Made by a program: the position numbers and the translations under genes
NCBI GenBank assembly: GCA_023853785.1
Contig: JAJIRX010000974.1
Location: 1-59,923, forward strand
Reading direction: 5' to 3'
Length of the DNA stretch: 59,923 bases
From: Psilocybe azurescens
Lineage: Eukaryota > Basidiomycota > Agaricomycetes > Agaricales > Agrocybaceae
Notes under the pieces: generated by a model
Told to the model about the DNA's origin: nothing
Database searches by the model: none
What the model saw: only the letters and a program-made list of their open reading frames with translations
Shown here: positions 1 through 11,207 of the stretch, piece after piece
How positions within the stretch are numbered: position 1 is the first letter of the stretch
Layout of the letters: every line of letters starts with the position of its first letter

Positions 1-60
1 GCCGAGTTTTTGTGCTCGGCGACTTATAACTCTAGGATATTGTGAAGATTTGACCTTTCT
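1..60 (-). pseudogene. F-box-like family fragment at window edge
   Basis: The stretch reading AGTTTTTGTGCTCGGCGACT and the bases after it resembles the inside of exon 1 of the F-box-like gene at 24330 (around 23907-23960), in the same orientation. Only about 55 bases can be compared and the rest of the gene lies outside the window or is lost. I infer a family remnant; a chance match is possible. Confidence 0.4.
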
Positions 61-723
61 CGGAGAAGAATGTGCTCCTAATCCACAGAAATGTCGAGCC
101 TGAGAGTTTGATCCAGATGCAGTCAGTTTGGATCAGTTTGGATCTGGTCAACCTCCGTAGGCTTTGGGACAAGAATCATGGGGAGCGTTTCCGTTGAAGT
201 ATCGTCAGTGTCGTTTGGATCGTGTTAAGATTCTTTCCTGACAATCCTCGAAAATCCGTGAGTATTGGTTTGGTTCAAAGTTCAGAGAACAGGAATGCGA
301 ACGCGTCGCGTCGTGCTTGTGGCACTATAATTGATCCGCGTTTCCTTCGCTCCTCCCATTACCCTAAGTACAATCATAACTAGAGTCGCGGTCAATTAAC
401 AAGAATAAATGGTCTGATTTTTATACATTCACGTCAGTGTTATCATGTTACCAAATACCCCATGAATCCAAAGCGGAACGCGTTGTGGCATGCTGGCAGC
501 TTGTCCGTAAAGTGAAGGGTCTGAGACGGCTGTCAGTAATCGATTTCAACTCATAATTGATGTTAAATCCTGGGTGAGATATACAAAATTGAAAGGCTAG
601 TATAGATCTATGTAATACAGACACAATATAAAAGCAAATAAGGGTGCACAGAAAACATGATGAGCTTGAACTTGAATACAACCGAGACGAGGTGATGTTG
701 TCATTGTGTTGAGTTTGAGAAAT

Positions 724-1614
724 TCACAATTCCTCGCCAATGCATTCCTTGTTTATCAAGCTATCGAATATAATGTCCAATTCGATTTCTGGAACCATGT
801 CGTCCGGTCCCTCATTCTCCACAGCCTCCGGTAGCGGAGAGACTGAAAGACGATTGGGTTTCTGGGATGTTGGTGTCAGGCCCCCATTTTCAGGCTCTGG
901 TAGTGGATAAAGTCGACTGAAAGACGATTGGGTTTCTGGGATGTCGATGTCCAGGCCACCATTTTCAGGCTCTAGTAGTGGAGAAAGACTACTGAAAGAC
1001 GATTGAGTTTCTGGGATGTCGGTGTCCAGGCCACCACTTTCAGGCTTTTGTGACGGGGGTCATCCTGCCCACCATCTTCCATAGGTGGTTGTGTTGCGTA
1101 ATGATCTGACCACACTGGGAGCCCTAAATCCTCGATCCCCGGCATGAGGACATTCTCCGGACCATTTCCTGCAGACTCCTATTCCGAGCAGTGATTAGAC
1201 TGTGCAGAAGTATGCGAATAGAAGAAAATGCCACTCACCGACCCTATTGGCCGGCTCTGATTATTTGCGGGCCTGCCTTTCTTTTCCCTCTTTTTGCAGC
1301 AACCGCTCTCTTCTGCTTCGGCCGCGTCCTCCTTCAGGGTAAAGGCGTTTCTGTTCACATCTGGCCGAATCTGCGAGACGCCGGAAATGCATTTTCACAG
1401 GTTCGTCGTCGGCCAGACTACTCCACTCCGTCGCGAAAACCTTCTTGAGCTCCGCAAACACTGCTCGAGATTGTTTTTTGGTGAAGGATGCGGATGGAAG
1501 ATGATGGCTATGTCGCCATGTCTGGAATAATATCCAGCAGTTGGGTTTTGAGTTTGGATTTATTGTTAATAGCTCCGTCCACGTCGTGGGTACTGGATAC
1601 GAAAGATATGACAA
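724..1614 (-). CDS. HMG-box domain protein (likely nuclear DNA-binding)
   Basis: The first exon encodes an HMG-box-like segment: PNCWILFQTWRHSHHLP opens it, followed by SRAVFAELKKVFATEWSSL, a short helix with LADSARCEQKRLYP and then a basic stretch. This is the usual order of conserved aromatic and basic residues in a fungal HMG box, so binding of DNA in the nucleus is inferred. A GTGAGT donor (1238) and an acceptor at 1179 bound a 60-base intron. The second exon carries an acidic region and a tandem repeat, ending IGEEL at a TGA (724-726). Two one-base frame breaks are needed, one in an A run at the end of exon 1 and one in the G run at 1054-1058 (plus strand). The true ATG lies upstream of 1614 and was not found. 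No homeodomain or pheromone gene is nearby, so I do not call this a mating-type locus. Confidence 0.6.
843..1066 (-). repeat. Three tandem copies of a ~75-base coding repeat
   Basis: The phrase CTGAAAGACGATTGGGTTTC starts at 843 and recurs, with small changes, at 917 and 992, so the period is about 74-75 bases. Read on the minus strand within the HMG-box gene it encodes repeats of GGLDxDIPETQSSFS followed by LxPLxEPEN. The period is close to a multiple of three. Confidence 0.8.
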
Positions 1615-1639
1615 CGTGGAGAGGATTCAGCAGCGAAAA

Positions 1640-2525
1640 CAAACATGTTTGAGCTAGCCATGGTGTCTGTGAGATATGTAATAGTTATTGAAGGGGGGAA
1701 GATACTGTTTATACGGGCTTTTAGGACTTTCCAGTCCTACTGGCACGGGACGACCAAATACGCATGTATTGCACGTGATATAAATCTACGACGCGTCTTG
1801 AGGATCGCGTCAACCTCTTATACGCATGTGCTGGTAAATTTTAAAGCCATAGATGACTATTGCACTTAAATATTTGGGTAGTGAAGATTCAATGTCAGAC
1901 GACGATAGCTCAGAGTAATGCAGTTCCATTTTATAATATATTTGAGGATATAAAAAACTTTCAAGGTCTATAAAGGTTTCACAGAGCATGAGGGGACCAA
2001 TGATTTCAGGATCTCAAGATTTCAACCAAGTCCATCTAGTCCATAGAGTTTTGATGGCATGCATGCCGAACCGTTTGCCGAACGTCAGCATTGTTCTCAT
2101 TGTCATGTCAGCGGGTGGCAGTGCTCGGCTTCTTCCATCAGTATCCGAACCCATCCCCGTCATTTTCACCCTCCACCCTCCACCACTCTAAACCTCCTTA
2201 GCAGATGTAGCTCATATAGAACTCTCGAAGTGTATAGGAGCGTATCTAGAAGGAATGCTACGACGGTATCGATATTTCAGGAAAGGGCTAGGTTGAAAAG
2301 TAAGTTTTTCAAGTGTTCTGCTTATCGTCAGTATGTACTGAGCACTGGGCGCTGAGCAATAGCTCCGCCTCAAATTGAACGACAAAATTTTGTCCCGAGT
2401 CATACAGTGCCGAGGTCTTCCAATTGTCCTTCAAACTGTAACCAAAACGGGGTAAAAACATTCACATATCCCTTCGACCTATTTATATCAAACCATTAAT
2501 AACCGTCGTACAAATCCTACACGCC
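1640..2525. other. Spacer with no recognisable gene
   Basis: Short open frames occur on both strands but none shows a conserved motif or intron signals. The region probably holds the promoters of the HMG-box gene and of the sugar transporter. Confidence 0.5.
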
Positions 2526-2529
2526 CCGC

Positions 2530-4441
2530 ATGGTCATCAATCTTCTTGGACGTGTAAGATAGCCGACTTTCTTCCTCCAGTTCTTTGGGAAACCGTGTCT
2601 CTAACCACCACATACGCAGGTGAAGACTTTGCCAAGATGAATCAGGCTATGTTGGAAAAGATCACCTTTATCCCGAGGTCTTCCAAGTTCATCACTTTCC
2701 TTCTTGTAACATGTTCATGCATTACTTCCACAGTATGTGCCACCTTATCAATGAGAACGAGTTAACGCCTGAGCACTCATTATCTCACAGACCTTTGGAT
2801 ACGATGCCTCTATGATCAACGGCCTCAACATCTTACCATCATACACCGATTACTTCCACCTCAACACGGCTACCATCGCATTGAACACCGCTTCAATATG
2901 GATAGGCGGATGTCTGGTTGCCTTCTGCTATGGCCAGTTCACTGATCGGATAGGACGTCGCCCTGCTCTGTTGTGGGCCGCCCTTATCACTGTTTTTGCC
3001 GTCATTCTTCAGACAGCCGCTCAGAATGTCTCAATGTTCGTCATTGCCCGGATATTAATCGGGTTCGGCACGTCTGCTTCTGGACTTTGCGGACCCGTAT
3101 ATCTTGCGGAGACTTTGCCATTCCAAAGACGTGCGTGGGGATTGGGCGTCTTCAATGACTTCTACTATGTCGGTAAGTCATCTAAGTATTGTTTGAATCT
3201 TCTTAGGGCGTACGAATCTTACAGGAGGGCTAATTGCTGCTGGTATAACCTTTGGTACTTCGAACATGAATTCGACGTGGGCGTGGAGAATACCATCTGC
3301 CGTCCAGGGTGTATTTTCCATTCTTTGCATCATTATAATCCCTTTCATCCCGGAATCACCAAGATGGCTCATTTATCAGAACCGGCACGAAGAGGCCCTG
3401 GATGTCATAGCCTACATGTATGCCGATGGAGATCGTGAAAACTCGTTAGTTGCGGCGCAGTTCAAGGAAATCATCGACACCATTAACTACGAGAAGAGCT
3501 CTGGGGAGACATTGTCCATGATGCAACTAGTCAAGACTCCGTCGGCTAGAAAAAGGGTCACCCTTGCTATCTCCGCTGCTGTCTTTAGTACCATCGCCGG
3601 TATGTCTGGTTTTCTCACTATTGAGCGTATCTTTTCTCAGATAATGCAGGGAATGTCATAGCGTCGTACTATCTTGGAACGATGCTCGACAACGCGGGGA
3701 TTACGAACACGACAACTCAATTAGAGATTGTGAGACATATATCCATCCGAGTGTCGAAACTGGAATCTGATCTTAAACTACTACACAGAACATAATCCTA
3801 AATGCATGGTGCCTCGTTTGCTCTCTCGTCGGGACTTGGCTAGCTGAGCATATGGGCCGTAAATCTCTCGGAATCCTCAGCCAAAGTCTCCTCACAGTCT
3901 TCCTCTTCCTCGTAGGAGCTCTCACAAAAAGTTAGTATTTCTACTTACTTGAACAGGTGAAATCTGACTCTTCGTGAAAGTATATGGAGCATCGGCATTC
4001 AACCCTGGCATATATGCAACAGTGGCGATGCTTTTCCTCTTCCAGGGATCCTACAGCATCGGATGGACGCCACTTCTGTATCTCTACCCACCGGAGGTCA
4101 TGAATTATAGCATACGTGCTAACGGAATGGCCGTCTTCCAATTCGCCCTGAACGCAACTGCGTAAGTATCTTTGTCTCATTAATAGTGTCGATTTCAGCT
4201 GTCTAACCTCACTAGTCTATGGTGTGTCTTCGCATTCCCCTTCGCGCTTGTCGCCATAGGCTGGAAGACCTACATGATCAATGGAGCCTATGACATCGTG
4301 ATCATAGGTCTTATGGCCTGGTATTGGGTGGAAACGAAGGGAACGTCGCTGGAGGAAATTGACAGAGTGATTGACGGAGAAAAGCATAGCGATGTACCAG
4401 ATTTGAAGATGATTGCGAAGGGCAAAGCGAAGATGCCATGA
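2530..4441 (+). CDS. MFS sugar transporter (sugar porter family)
   Basis: Joining 2530-2551, 2620-2732, 2791-3172, 3225-3599, 3641-3729, 3789-3930, 3981-4161 and 4216-4441 gives one open frame of 509 codons. All introns are GT-AG and every phase agrees. The length fits a 12-helix sugar porter in the plasma membrane that imports a sugar with protons. Family signatures are present: DRIGRRP after helix 2, the RILIGFG helix 4 segment with GPVYLAETLPFQRRAWG, PESPRWL before the central loop, WLAEHMGRKSLG between helices 8 and 9, and VETKGTSLEEID (the PETKG motif) at the end. The segment GSYSIGWTPLLYLYPPEV is typical of the fungal lactose/hexose permease branch. The substrate cannot be read from sequence. 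The ATG at 2530 is chosen because its exon joins in frame; 2637 is an alternative. No defect is visible. Confidence 0.93.
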
Positions 4442-4937
4442 GCATCATCAAGTCGTTTAAAACCTGCTGTGTATAGTCCCAAGATTTCATATACATAATG
4501 ATATGCTGGCTTCACTTTAGTTAGTCTCATTCATCCTGCCACGAAATATGATCCGCCGAAAAGCCCGTTAATTTGGTTGGACAGCTAGAATCAAACATGG
4601 CGTGTGGTTTTGCTTCGCGTCCACCACATTTACGACCAATTCATGACCAACGGCGTCTAAACAATACCTAACCAATATCTAACAGCTTTATATCTTTCTT
4701 CAGACGCTCAGTGCGAACAAAAATATATGGGTCAACTCTACTCCATCTACAATGGATTTAACCCCTTCCATAGGATGCCCCTGCTGTTTACACAACGTTT
4801 GGTTTTCGGTGAATAGAAACTATTCGAACAAACCGGGAGCGAGGACACCACAAAGACTCCTACCACTCTCCAATCTCTAGTCTAAATCCTTCTTTACGTG
4901 TTCTCATTTCTGGAATTGAAACCAAATATTATTTTCC
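4442..4937. other. Spacer after the sugar transporter
   Basis: No coding pattern is visible. It contains the transporter 3' flank and AT-rich sequence before the broken gene that begins at 4938. Confidence 0.4.
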
Positions 4938-5850
4938 ATGGCGACTGCAAAGAATGGCAGTGACTTCCACCAATGGCTGATTGCACCCAATCCGAAGCTG
5001 CTGGCTTTCTTTATATCATGGAATCATACACACTCCCCTTTCCAAAACTGGCTCACCTGGTCGCTGGACAACATTCAACCGTTCGACAGGCGATCGTACA
5101 TTGACTCGTTACTTGCACAATGCCCCGTGATTACAGAGGAACCTCGTTTGTGGGTCCTTGAGTGGCTCGCCCCACTAGTCATAGTTTGCATGTGACCAGG
5201 AATTCCGGAAGAAAAAATCGGCAGCGAAGATTCGGTGTCAACTGGTTGGGATATAAAAACAACTGCACACAACTCTTTGCAGTATTGTTCAAAAACCAGA
5301 CCCCTTATGTCAAGTTTATACCTGCACTCTTGATTTGGAGAGACGGTACTACCACGGATTAGCTCGCCTTCTGCAAATACGGGCCAGATATTTTTGGTCG
5401 TGTTTATGTGACCGATGTTATGGAGGGCGAGAAGCCAACTGTCATCCCCCATGGATGATTCAACCTTAATTAGGCCGACGACTCGGACGATGATTCTAAT
5501 GACTACATCAACGTTCCTCATATGGACTAGGTCAGCTATCTGGATTATCACTGGGAGAATACGGCCTGCATCCTTCTTGTTCCAGAGAAGGTGTTCAACG
5601 GACGTCCTGGTTCAGACTGGCCGATTCAACATCCAGTACCCGTACAATTCGATGGAGCGCTCCAGGAAGCACTTCCTATGTTTCCGCGATATTATCTTGC
5701 AGATGCTCCAACACAATTCCCATGCAAGAAACTATTCGCAGGTACGCCTTCGATGTTATAGACCAAACTTTACCTGTCGAGTACCTCAATTCGTCCGTGT
5801 TACGGCTTGAAAAACAAAAACAAAAACAAAAGGATCGCGCACCGGGCCTT
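4938..5850 (+). pseudogene. Broken gene of unknown function
   Basis: An ATG at 4938 opens 85 codons of protein-like sequence (FHQWLIAPNPKLLAFF, DRRSYIDSLLAQCPVITEEP) that stop at a TGA. Protein-like sequence then resumes in the same and other frames: GIPEEKIGSEDSVSTGWD, KYGPDIFGRVYVTDVMEGEK, WENTACILLVPEKVFNGRPG, and a last segment VIDQTLPVEYLNSSVLRLEK. Between 5450 and 5530 the main frame holds three stops (TGA, TAG, TAG) within about 30 codons. These could be C-to-T changes of CGA and CAG. I recognise no family. A gene with unusual introns is possible but would not remove the clustered stops. Confidence 0.5.
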
Positions 5851-5889
5851 CCTCTGTAGTACACCCGGGTGATACCCCTTTTACACCAC

Positions 5890-6463
5890 AAAACCCAACT
5901 GACCAATTCCTGCAGTAGTTAAGGGGTTGTAGTTGCCAGTTGGATTACTCGACAGCTCGGTTCTATCTCGAACGACAAATAGCTGCGCCAGCCCACAGTG
6001 GATTGATCTCTGAGTCCTGCTATGCAGCAGATCCCCGTTGATACCCCCAAATTTCCCAAAGACAAAGAACAAACGTGTAAAGAACGGCGACAGCACCCTG
6101 AGCTCACCATCACTGCTACCAACGACGAGTTCGAACTTCGATATGTATGTACCACGTCACCATGTCTTACCCTGTCTTACCGAGTCTGCTCGTCATGTAT
6201 GCATGTCACATTAGGGAAACATTTAATGTCGACGCCGTGCCGCGTGCGCTCCTACATAACTCGTGTTGGTTATATAAATGCAACAAAAAGATTGTTAGAG
6301 GCCACGGTTAGAAATCTTGCCGTTACACTGTGATATCCGAATTAATTCAAAAAGCAATCGAAGTGACTATCAGAGATAAGGGTGCGATTTGCATACCTAC
6401 TGCACAAATACAATCGCTCAAATGGGTTATAGAAACTTGATGAAAATGTGGTTGTAATGAAGG
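5890..6463. other. Spacer without a recognisable gene
   Basis: Only short unsupported open frames. It ends at the AAGGAACT target copy (6464-6471) of the adjacent TIR element. Confidence 0.4.
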
Positions 6464-7068
6464 AAGGAACTAAGTGAACGCTATCCACCCAGCAATTCCT
6501 TCGCAACACGTGCCGCGGAAAAGTCCGATCACCTTCCTTATCGGGACACATTGGCTATGGAACTTAGTCATTCAATTGTTCAATCATTTTGCGAGGTGTG
6601 TAAAACAAATCATGCAGTGTTGAAACACTCTAATGCAGATTCTGGTAGTATATAGTAGCTGTACACTACAAATATTTATTTAAAAGGAAATGCACCATGC
6701 TATTTGTAACTGAAGCCCAATAATTTTCCCAAAATCAGATAATCAATTCAATCCATCCCATCAAGAACTTGTTGATACCACATGGTGTTTTCTATCTTTC
6801 TCCTTTCTGTCTTAGACTTTCCTTCTTTCCATGTTGTATCCATTTCCTAGATGTCGCTTAGCACTGTGTAATGTCTGCCATAAAGGTAAGCACATCATTT
6901 CCTAGTCCTTGGTCAACCACAGATTTTGGCTAAATTGGCTTGCTGATTGGCACTTGTGCACAAAGAATATGTGTGATCTCCTCCCATGCACTCTCCCTCT
7001 TCAGTATATTCTCTTGATATATTTTTAACTAGAAAGGTAAGCTCAATTTAGCACAAGTAATTAATGAT

Positions 7069-7640
7069 TTATTGAATACTCACTTCATCTTCATCCCCAC
7101 TTCCATGCTCAACAGGTGAAGATGAGTGTGGAGTTTGGTGTACTTCCTGAATATTCATATCATTAATTTCAGGCAGAAGAGATGAGCTCAGCATGAGATC
7201 TATTATGATGATTTTTGGCATTAATGGACCCTTTCTTTTGAGGTTTGTGCTGATGGCAGCTGTTCTGTGAGTAGTTATACATAAACCAGGAAGAGGGTGT
7301 ATTTTTATGCTTGTAGACATAGTCAAATAATATCAGATAGCTTCATATTTTTACACAACAGGAAGAAGTAAGGTATTCTCCCAAATTAACTTGACCACCT
7401 TGTTTGCACATGACCATGGGTTGCTATTGGAATGCCGAAGTGAAGATATATTCACTAGGACAGTAAAGATATGGGTATCCTCTGCTTCCAAAATCAAATT
7501 CAGAAGGGTTTACAAATCTGCTTCAGTGGTTTTGAATGCATCTTTATCCTCTTTCTCTGTGCCATTGAAAATTACTCAATTTTCCTTGTTGAGTTTGAAA
7601 TTTTCTTCAAGCATTAAGGCATGTGGTTGTGAATCCATTG
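7069..7640 (-). pseudogene. Decayed reading frame inside the TIR element
   Basis: On the minus strand an ATG near 7637 opens MDSQPHALMLEENFKLNKEN, followed by a TGA, then about 25 protein-like codons, a TAA and another protein-like segment (ILEAEDTHIFTVLVNIS). A further frame below it includes SSPVEHGSGDEDEVSIQ. The stops interrupt otherwise coding-like sequence. No transposase motif can be recognised, so its role is unknown. Confidence 0.35.
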
Positions 7641-7642
7641 AC

Positions 7643-7672
<30 letters not shown>
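7643..7672. repeat. T10-A20 homopolymer tract
   Basis: Ten T are followed directly by twenty A. It lies inside the TIR element, just upstream (minus strand) of the decayed frame. It could be the trace of a poly-A tailed insertion or simple slippage. Confidence 0.8.
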
Positions 7673-7674
<2 letters not shown>

Positions 7675-8204
7675 ACATTCAACGGCTTTGATTTGGCTGT
7701 AGCATGGACATGGTCTAGTGATGTTGCTGTCTATTTAAAGTGTTCTTAACATATAAATTGCCAAATATGGCAGAAAGAAGTCGAGGTCTAGCAAACAATG
7801 TGTGAATTGATGTGTGTATGTCAAGAACTGCATGTAACAACAACATGAGTAAGGAAGAAGAAGCATCTCAGCAGCATTATTTTAAGCAATGATAAATGGT
7901 ACAGTAATGTGCTATTGTTGACTAGATGCAACATTGCCTAGAAGGCTACCATGGGCCACAGTTACATTCATTTACAATGGTTTACAACACTTGTATATAT
8001 AATTTGGACTCATTCAAATTATTATACAGTTAGATGCAGTAGCTTAGTAATAGATAGGGATATTTAATCATCAGTGCAAGTGAGTAACAAGCCATTCAGT
8101 GTTTGACTGGCCCACATTCTTAACATCAAAGTCCGATGTTTTGCGGAAGGAATTGCTGGGTGGATAGTGTTCACTAAGGAACTGCTTAGAGTAGAATCAA
8201 GAAC

Positions 8205-8450
8205 ACATCAACACTGTATGTCAACGACATCAAACTTCTACAAATGTTGCATGAAAGGCTGCTGTGTGCAACAAGCCTCACTGAGGTGAAGAAGCTTCAG
8301 GAAGCCTGGAAAAGAAAGGACAAAAGGGCCTTCGTTCACTGTAGTAAAAGACCTGAATGTGATACATACAAATGTGTAACTCACGGTACCTTTGTTCATT
8401 GTGGTAAGAATGTGTAACTACGTACCTTTGTTCATTGTGGTAAGAGACAA
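8205..8450 (+). pseudogene. Cys/His-bearing coding remnant with tandem duplication
   Basis: From about 8215 the plus strand reads a coherent segment containing NDIKLLQMLHERLLCATSL, EVKKLQEAWKRKDKRAFVHC and KCVTHGTFVHCGKNV before a TAA. The last motif is encoded again just downstream because the bases GTACCTTTGTTCATTGTGGT occur at about 8390 and again near 8422, with a looser third copy near 8328. The spaced Cys and His residues suggest a metal-binding piece of a lost protein. I recognise no family. Confidence 0.35.
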
Positions 8451-9390
8451 GGAACAAAGGTATGGAAATGAGAAATTTGTGTGTTGGAGTCAGGTGATGG
8501 TTGATTGAAGGTACATGATCTCAGTCGGCGTACAAGGGTACTACAGCTAGGGGGTAAGACAGGGGAGACCATGCTTACATTGCACAAACCAAGATGAGGA
8601 AATACAGATGTTCTCAAGATCCTACTGAGAGGAGGTTTAGCCAAGGTTTAGCCATTTTGGTATCTATTCAGATTACATGGAAGGTACATGAAGTACTTTT
8701 GTCGGTTTCTTTGCTCTATACATGTCATTGTGAGACTGGCCTTGAATGTGGTGCAGCTTGAGAGATGTCAATGTATAGAGTCCAAGATGGTGGTATATGA
8801 TTGTAGCTGGGACATGTACCTGATACCAGCATTCAGATAATTGGACCATGCCATGTAATATTACCATTACTGAAAGCCTGGCGTCACAGGGCTCACTGAG
8901 AATCATGCAGAGAATGACAGGATCACTATATATTGATAGAACACTTGACTGGGTTACAGGTGTGTACAGTGCATAATGTAAAAGAAGTCAGTGTTGAAGG
9001 AATAGGTTGGGGAATGTAGTCACATGTACATAAATATTGAAGATAAGATAATATGGAAAGGGCTGTGGTAAGACTGGCATTGGCAAAACAGTGCAGACCA
9101 TACATTGCAATACAAAGTCCTTGTAAGGTAGCTAAGGGCACTAATGCCCAAAAGACAATGAATAGTCAAACCTGAAGACTACATTTTGGCAAGAACCTGT
9201 AATCATTAACTATTTATAAAACCTTGGTTTACCTTGTAAAGTGGCCTAAAAATTGGTTACCTTACATTAGAAAATAAGGATGTCCTGTTATACCGAGGTT
9301 GAAAATTTAAAACTGTGAGCCACTCCCCATTCGTTTATTTATTTACCTGAATTCCATCACATCTCACACCACTCTACACTATGTTATTTA
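8451..9390. other. Decayed AT-rich sequence
   Basis: Both strands are littered with stops. Some plus-strand stretches look weakly protein-like but nothing is long or motif-bearing enough to name. Confidence 0.4.
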
Positions 9391-9394
9391 ATGA

Positions 9395-9475
9395 GTACTA
9401 CTTGCTGGAATTGAACCATCGACTGCATGAAGCCCAACTGATGTCTCACTAACTACTATACCAAATCATCATTCT
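9395..9475 (-). repeat. tRNA-derived SINE-like head (Pol III A and B boxes)
   Basis: Read on the minus strand, TGGTATAGTAGTTAGTGAG is a good A box and GGTTCAATTCCAGCAAG, about 35 bases later, a good B box. The spacing is that of a tRNA, but the acceptor arm does not pair and no CCA-side end is apparent, so a working tRNA gene is unlikely. A tRNA-derived SINE or tRNA pseudogene is the better reading. Confidence 0.45.
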
Positions 9476-10076
9476 GTATTGTACGACGTGATCAAATATA
9501 TACCGATTTGGAAAGCCCACACTTGGTGAAATTTCCTTGTTCGGCATCCTTGCACATGGACATTCAATTGTATGCAAATGTTTCCAGGCCTCATAAATAC
9601 ATAGTTAATTCTTCAATAAATTTAATTGAAGACCAAAACTTTGCAAGACATTAAATTGATACCAATGGATGTTTGTTTCATTACAAGATCATTAGAAAAT
9701 TGTACAAAAAATAACCATCAACTATCATGGACTAGTAATGATTAGGACAGTATCAAAAGTTCACCAATGTTTACTAAGACATTTAAAGATGATCAAAAGT
9801 TTGGTTAAGTATTCAAAGATTTCGCAAGGATTCTCGACACTATATATAGCAATATATTGATTGAAAATGCTTTCCTGATTATCTAAGGTCCACAATGCAA
9901 AGTATTGTTTTGTCGCTTTTGCCGATGGGGGCGCCAGGCTTACCATTACATTCAAATCCGATCCAAACCTTCAAGTTCAGTGTCATTTCGAAACTATATG
10001 TTGTGACCTGGATTGGACATGGATTCACTTGTATGCAGCGGGTATAACATTTGATTCGCCATGACACGTCCTAAAT

Positions 10077-10790
10077 TTGTTGAACCACAATCAGATCCAA
10101 ATTTGCCGCCCTCATCACACAAACATTGTCTTCCCACTGGTGCTCATTGAGACATTTGTGGAGTGCATATTTCCGGAGACAGAAGCCATGGATCTAGAAT
10201 CATTTCGGAACATTGGATCATGCACACTGACCCCAAAATATCTTACATCTGCTGCATGCAAGTGTTTGTTCTTGACCCCTATGGTGGATTGATATGCGGG
10301 GAAGCTACGTCCCACTAGAAAGAGACCATGCTCAGAGGACGAAATGTCTATTCTAATCAATACCTCTAGGCATGTTGCGACCACATCTCAAGCGATACTG
10401 TGGCACCCTGATGTCTCTTGAGAGCCGAGTGGGCTGAATGTCCACACATTACCGTAAATCGATAACCATCTCAAGCATGAGAGATAGAGTGTGTGAGGGA
10501 GCTTGGAAGTAGCGACGACTACGCGACTGTAGAGGATGCATCAGTAACAACGGCTGCGCAACTGTTGGAGATACAGAAGCAACAGTGGGGGATATTAAGA
10601 CAACGCTGCTGATGCTTCTGTAGAGGGGAAGACTTACAGATACTCTGTTTGAATCTGCAAAGGAGGTTCCAAAGAACAGCAGATGGGTACGTCTCAGTTC
10701 TGAGCAGTATTATAGCATACCTTTCGCTTCGAATCATTACTCTACTCTCTATAGACCACATTCCAAAGGCAGTAAACGACCAGGACTGTA
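10077..10790 (+). pseudogene. F-box-like family copy, heavily eroded, plus strand
   Basis: NIVFPLVLIETFVECIFPET and SCTLTPKYLTSAACKCLF match the N-terminal F-box-like region of the copy at 24330 (NITFPLELVEAFVEQLAPGS, ACTLTSKYFSFAARKRLF). Further on, MSILINTSR and RTADGYVSVLSS line up with the family positions RRINTF and ETADGLQVLC. It is the only copy here in plus orientation. Many stops and gaps interrupt it. Confidence 0.6.
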
Positions 10791-11207
10791 GTCCGCCATT
10801 CGATAGTTTAATTCAAATTCGAATAGCTCCACTGCGGGCGGCTGGTAGGGACCTCGCAGATTGCTGTTCTACATCACAAACTTGAACCATGCATACTATA
10901 TCAAACTTTAAGAAAGCCAAATGTTTGACCAGCTGAATGCCCTCGACCTGGATGTTTCGAGTATATGATACATTAAAAAGTTTACAAACACTATTTCTCA
11001 ATAAATAAGAATAGAATAATAAGCTACCGTTCAGGTCATGTTCAGTCGGGCGTAACCATACATCGCCCAGCGTATTGCAGTAAATCGAGAACATCCCGAT
11101 GCCCCGAAACCTGATATCGATAATTGAAGTGGCCAAATCGAGGGAAGAGAGCCTTCGAGCCTTTGCTCAAGAGCTCGCAAAAAAGGAGGAGATGACGCAT
11201 ACAGGAA

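Larger units (their letters stand above)
6472..8175. mobile_element. hAT-like TIR element with 8-base target duplication
   Basis: The left end reads AGTGAACGCTATCCACCCAG from 6473 and continues CAATTCCTT. The right end, read on the minus strand from 8175, gives AGTGAACACTATCCACCCAG and continues CAATTCCTTCC. About 29 bases match with one substitution, and weaker similarity continues inward. The 8-base word AAGGAACT lies directly outside both ends (6464-6471 and 8176-8183). Inverted termini plus an 8-base duplication fit hAT-type elements; other 8-base-duplicating superfamilies remain possible. The interior is AT-rich with only a decayed minus-strand reading frame, so the copy is non-autonomous today. 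Confidence 0.75.

Noticed and set aside
724..4441. A mating-type locus around the HMG-box gene
   Set aside because: Agaricomycete mating loci are defined by homeodomain pairs or pheromone/receptor genes, none of which is visible here.
9395..9475. A functional tRNA gene
   Set aside because: A and B boxes are present but the acceptor stem does not pair, so a SINE or relic is preferred.
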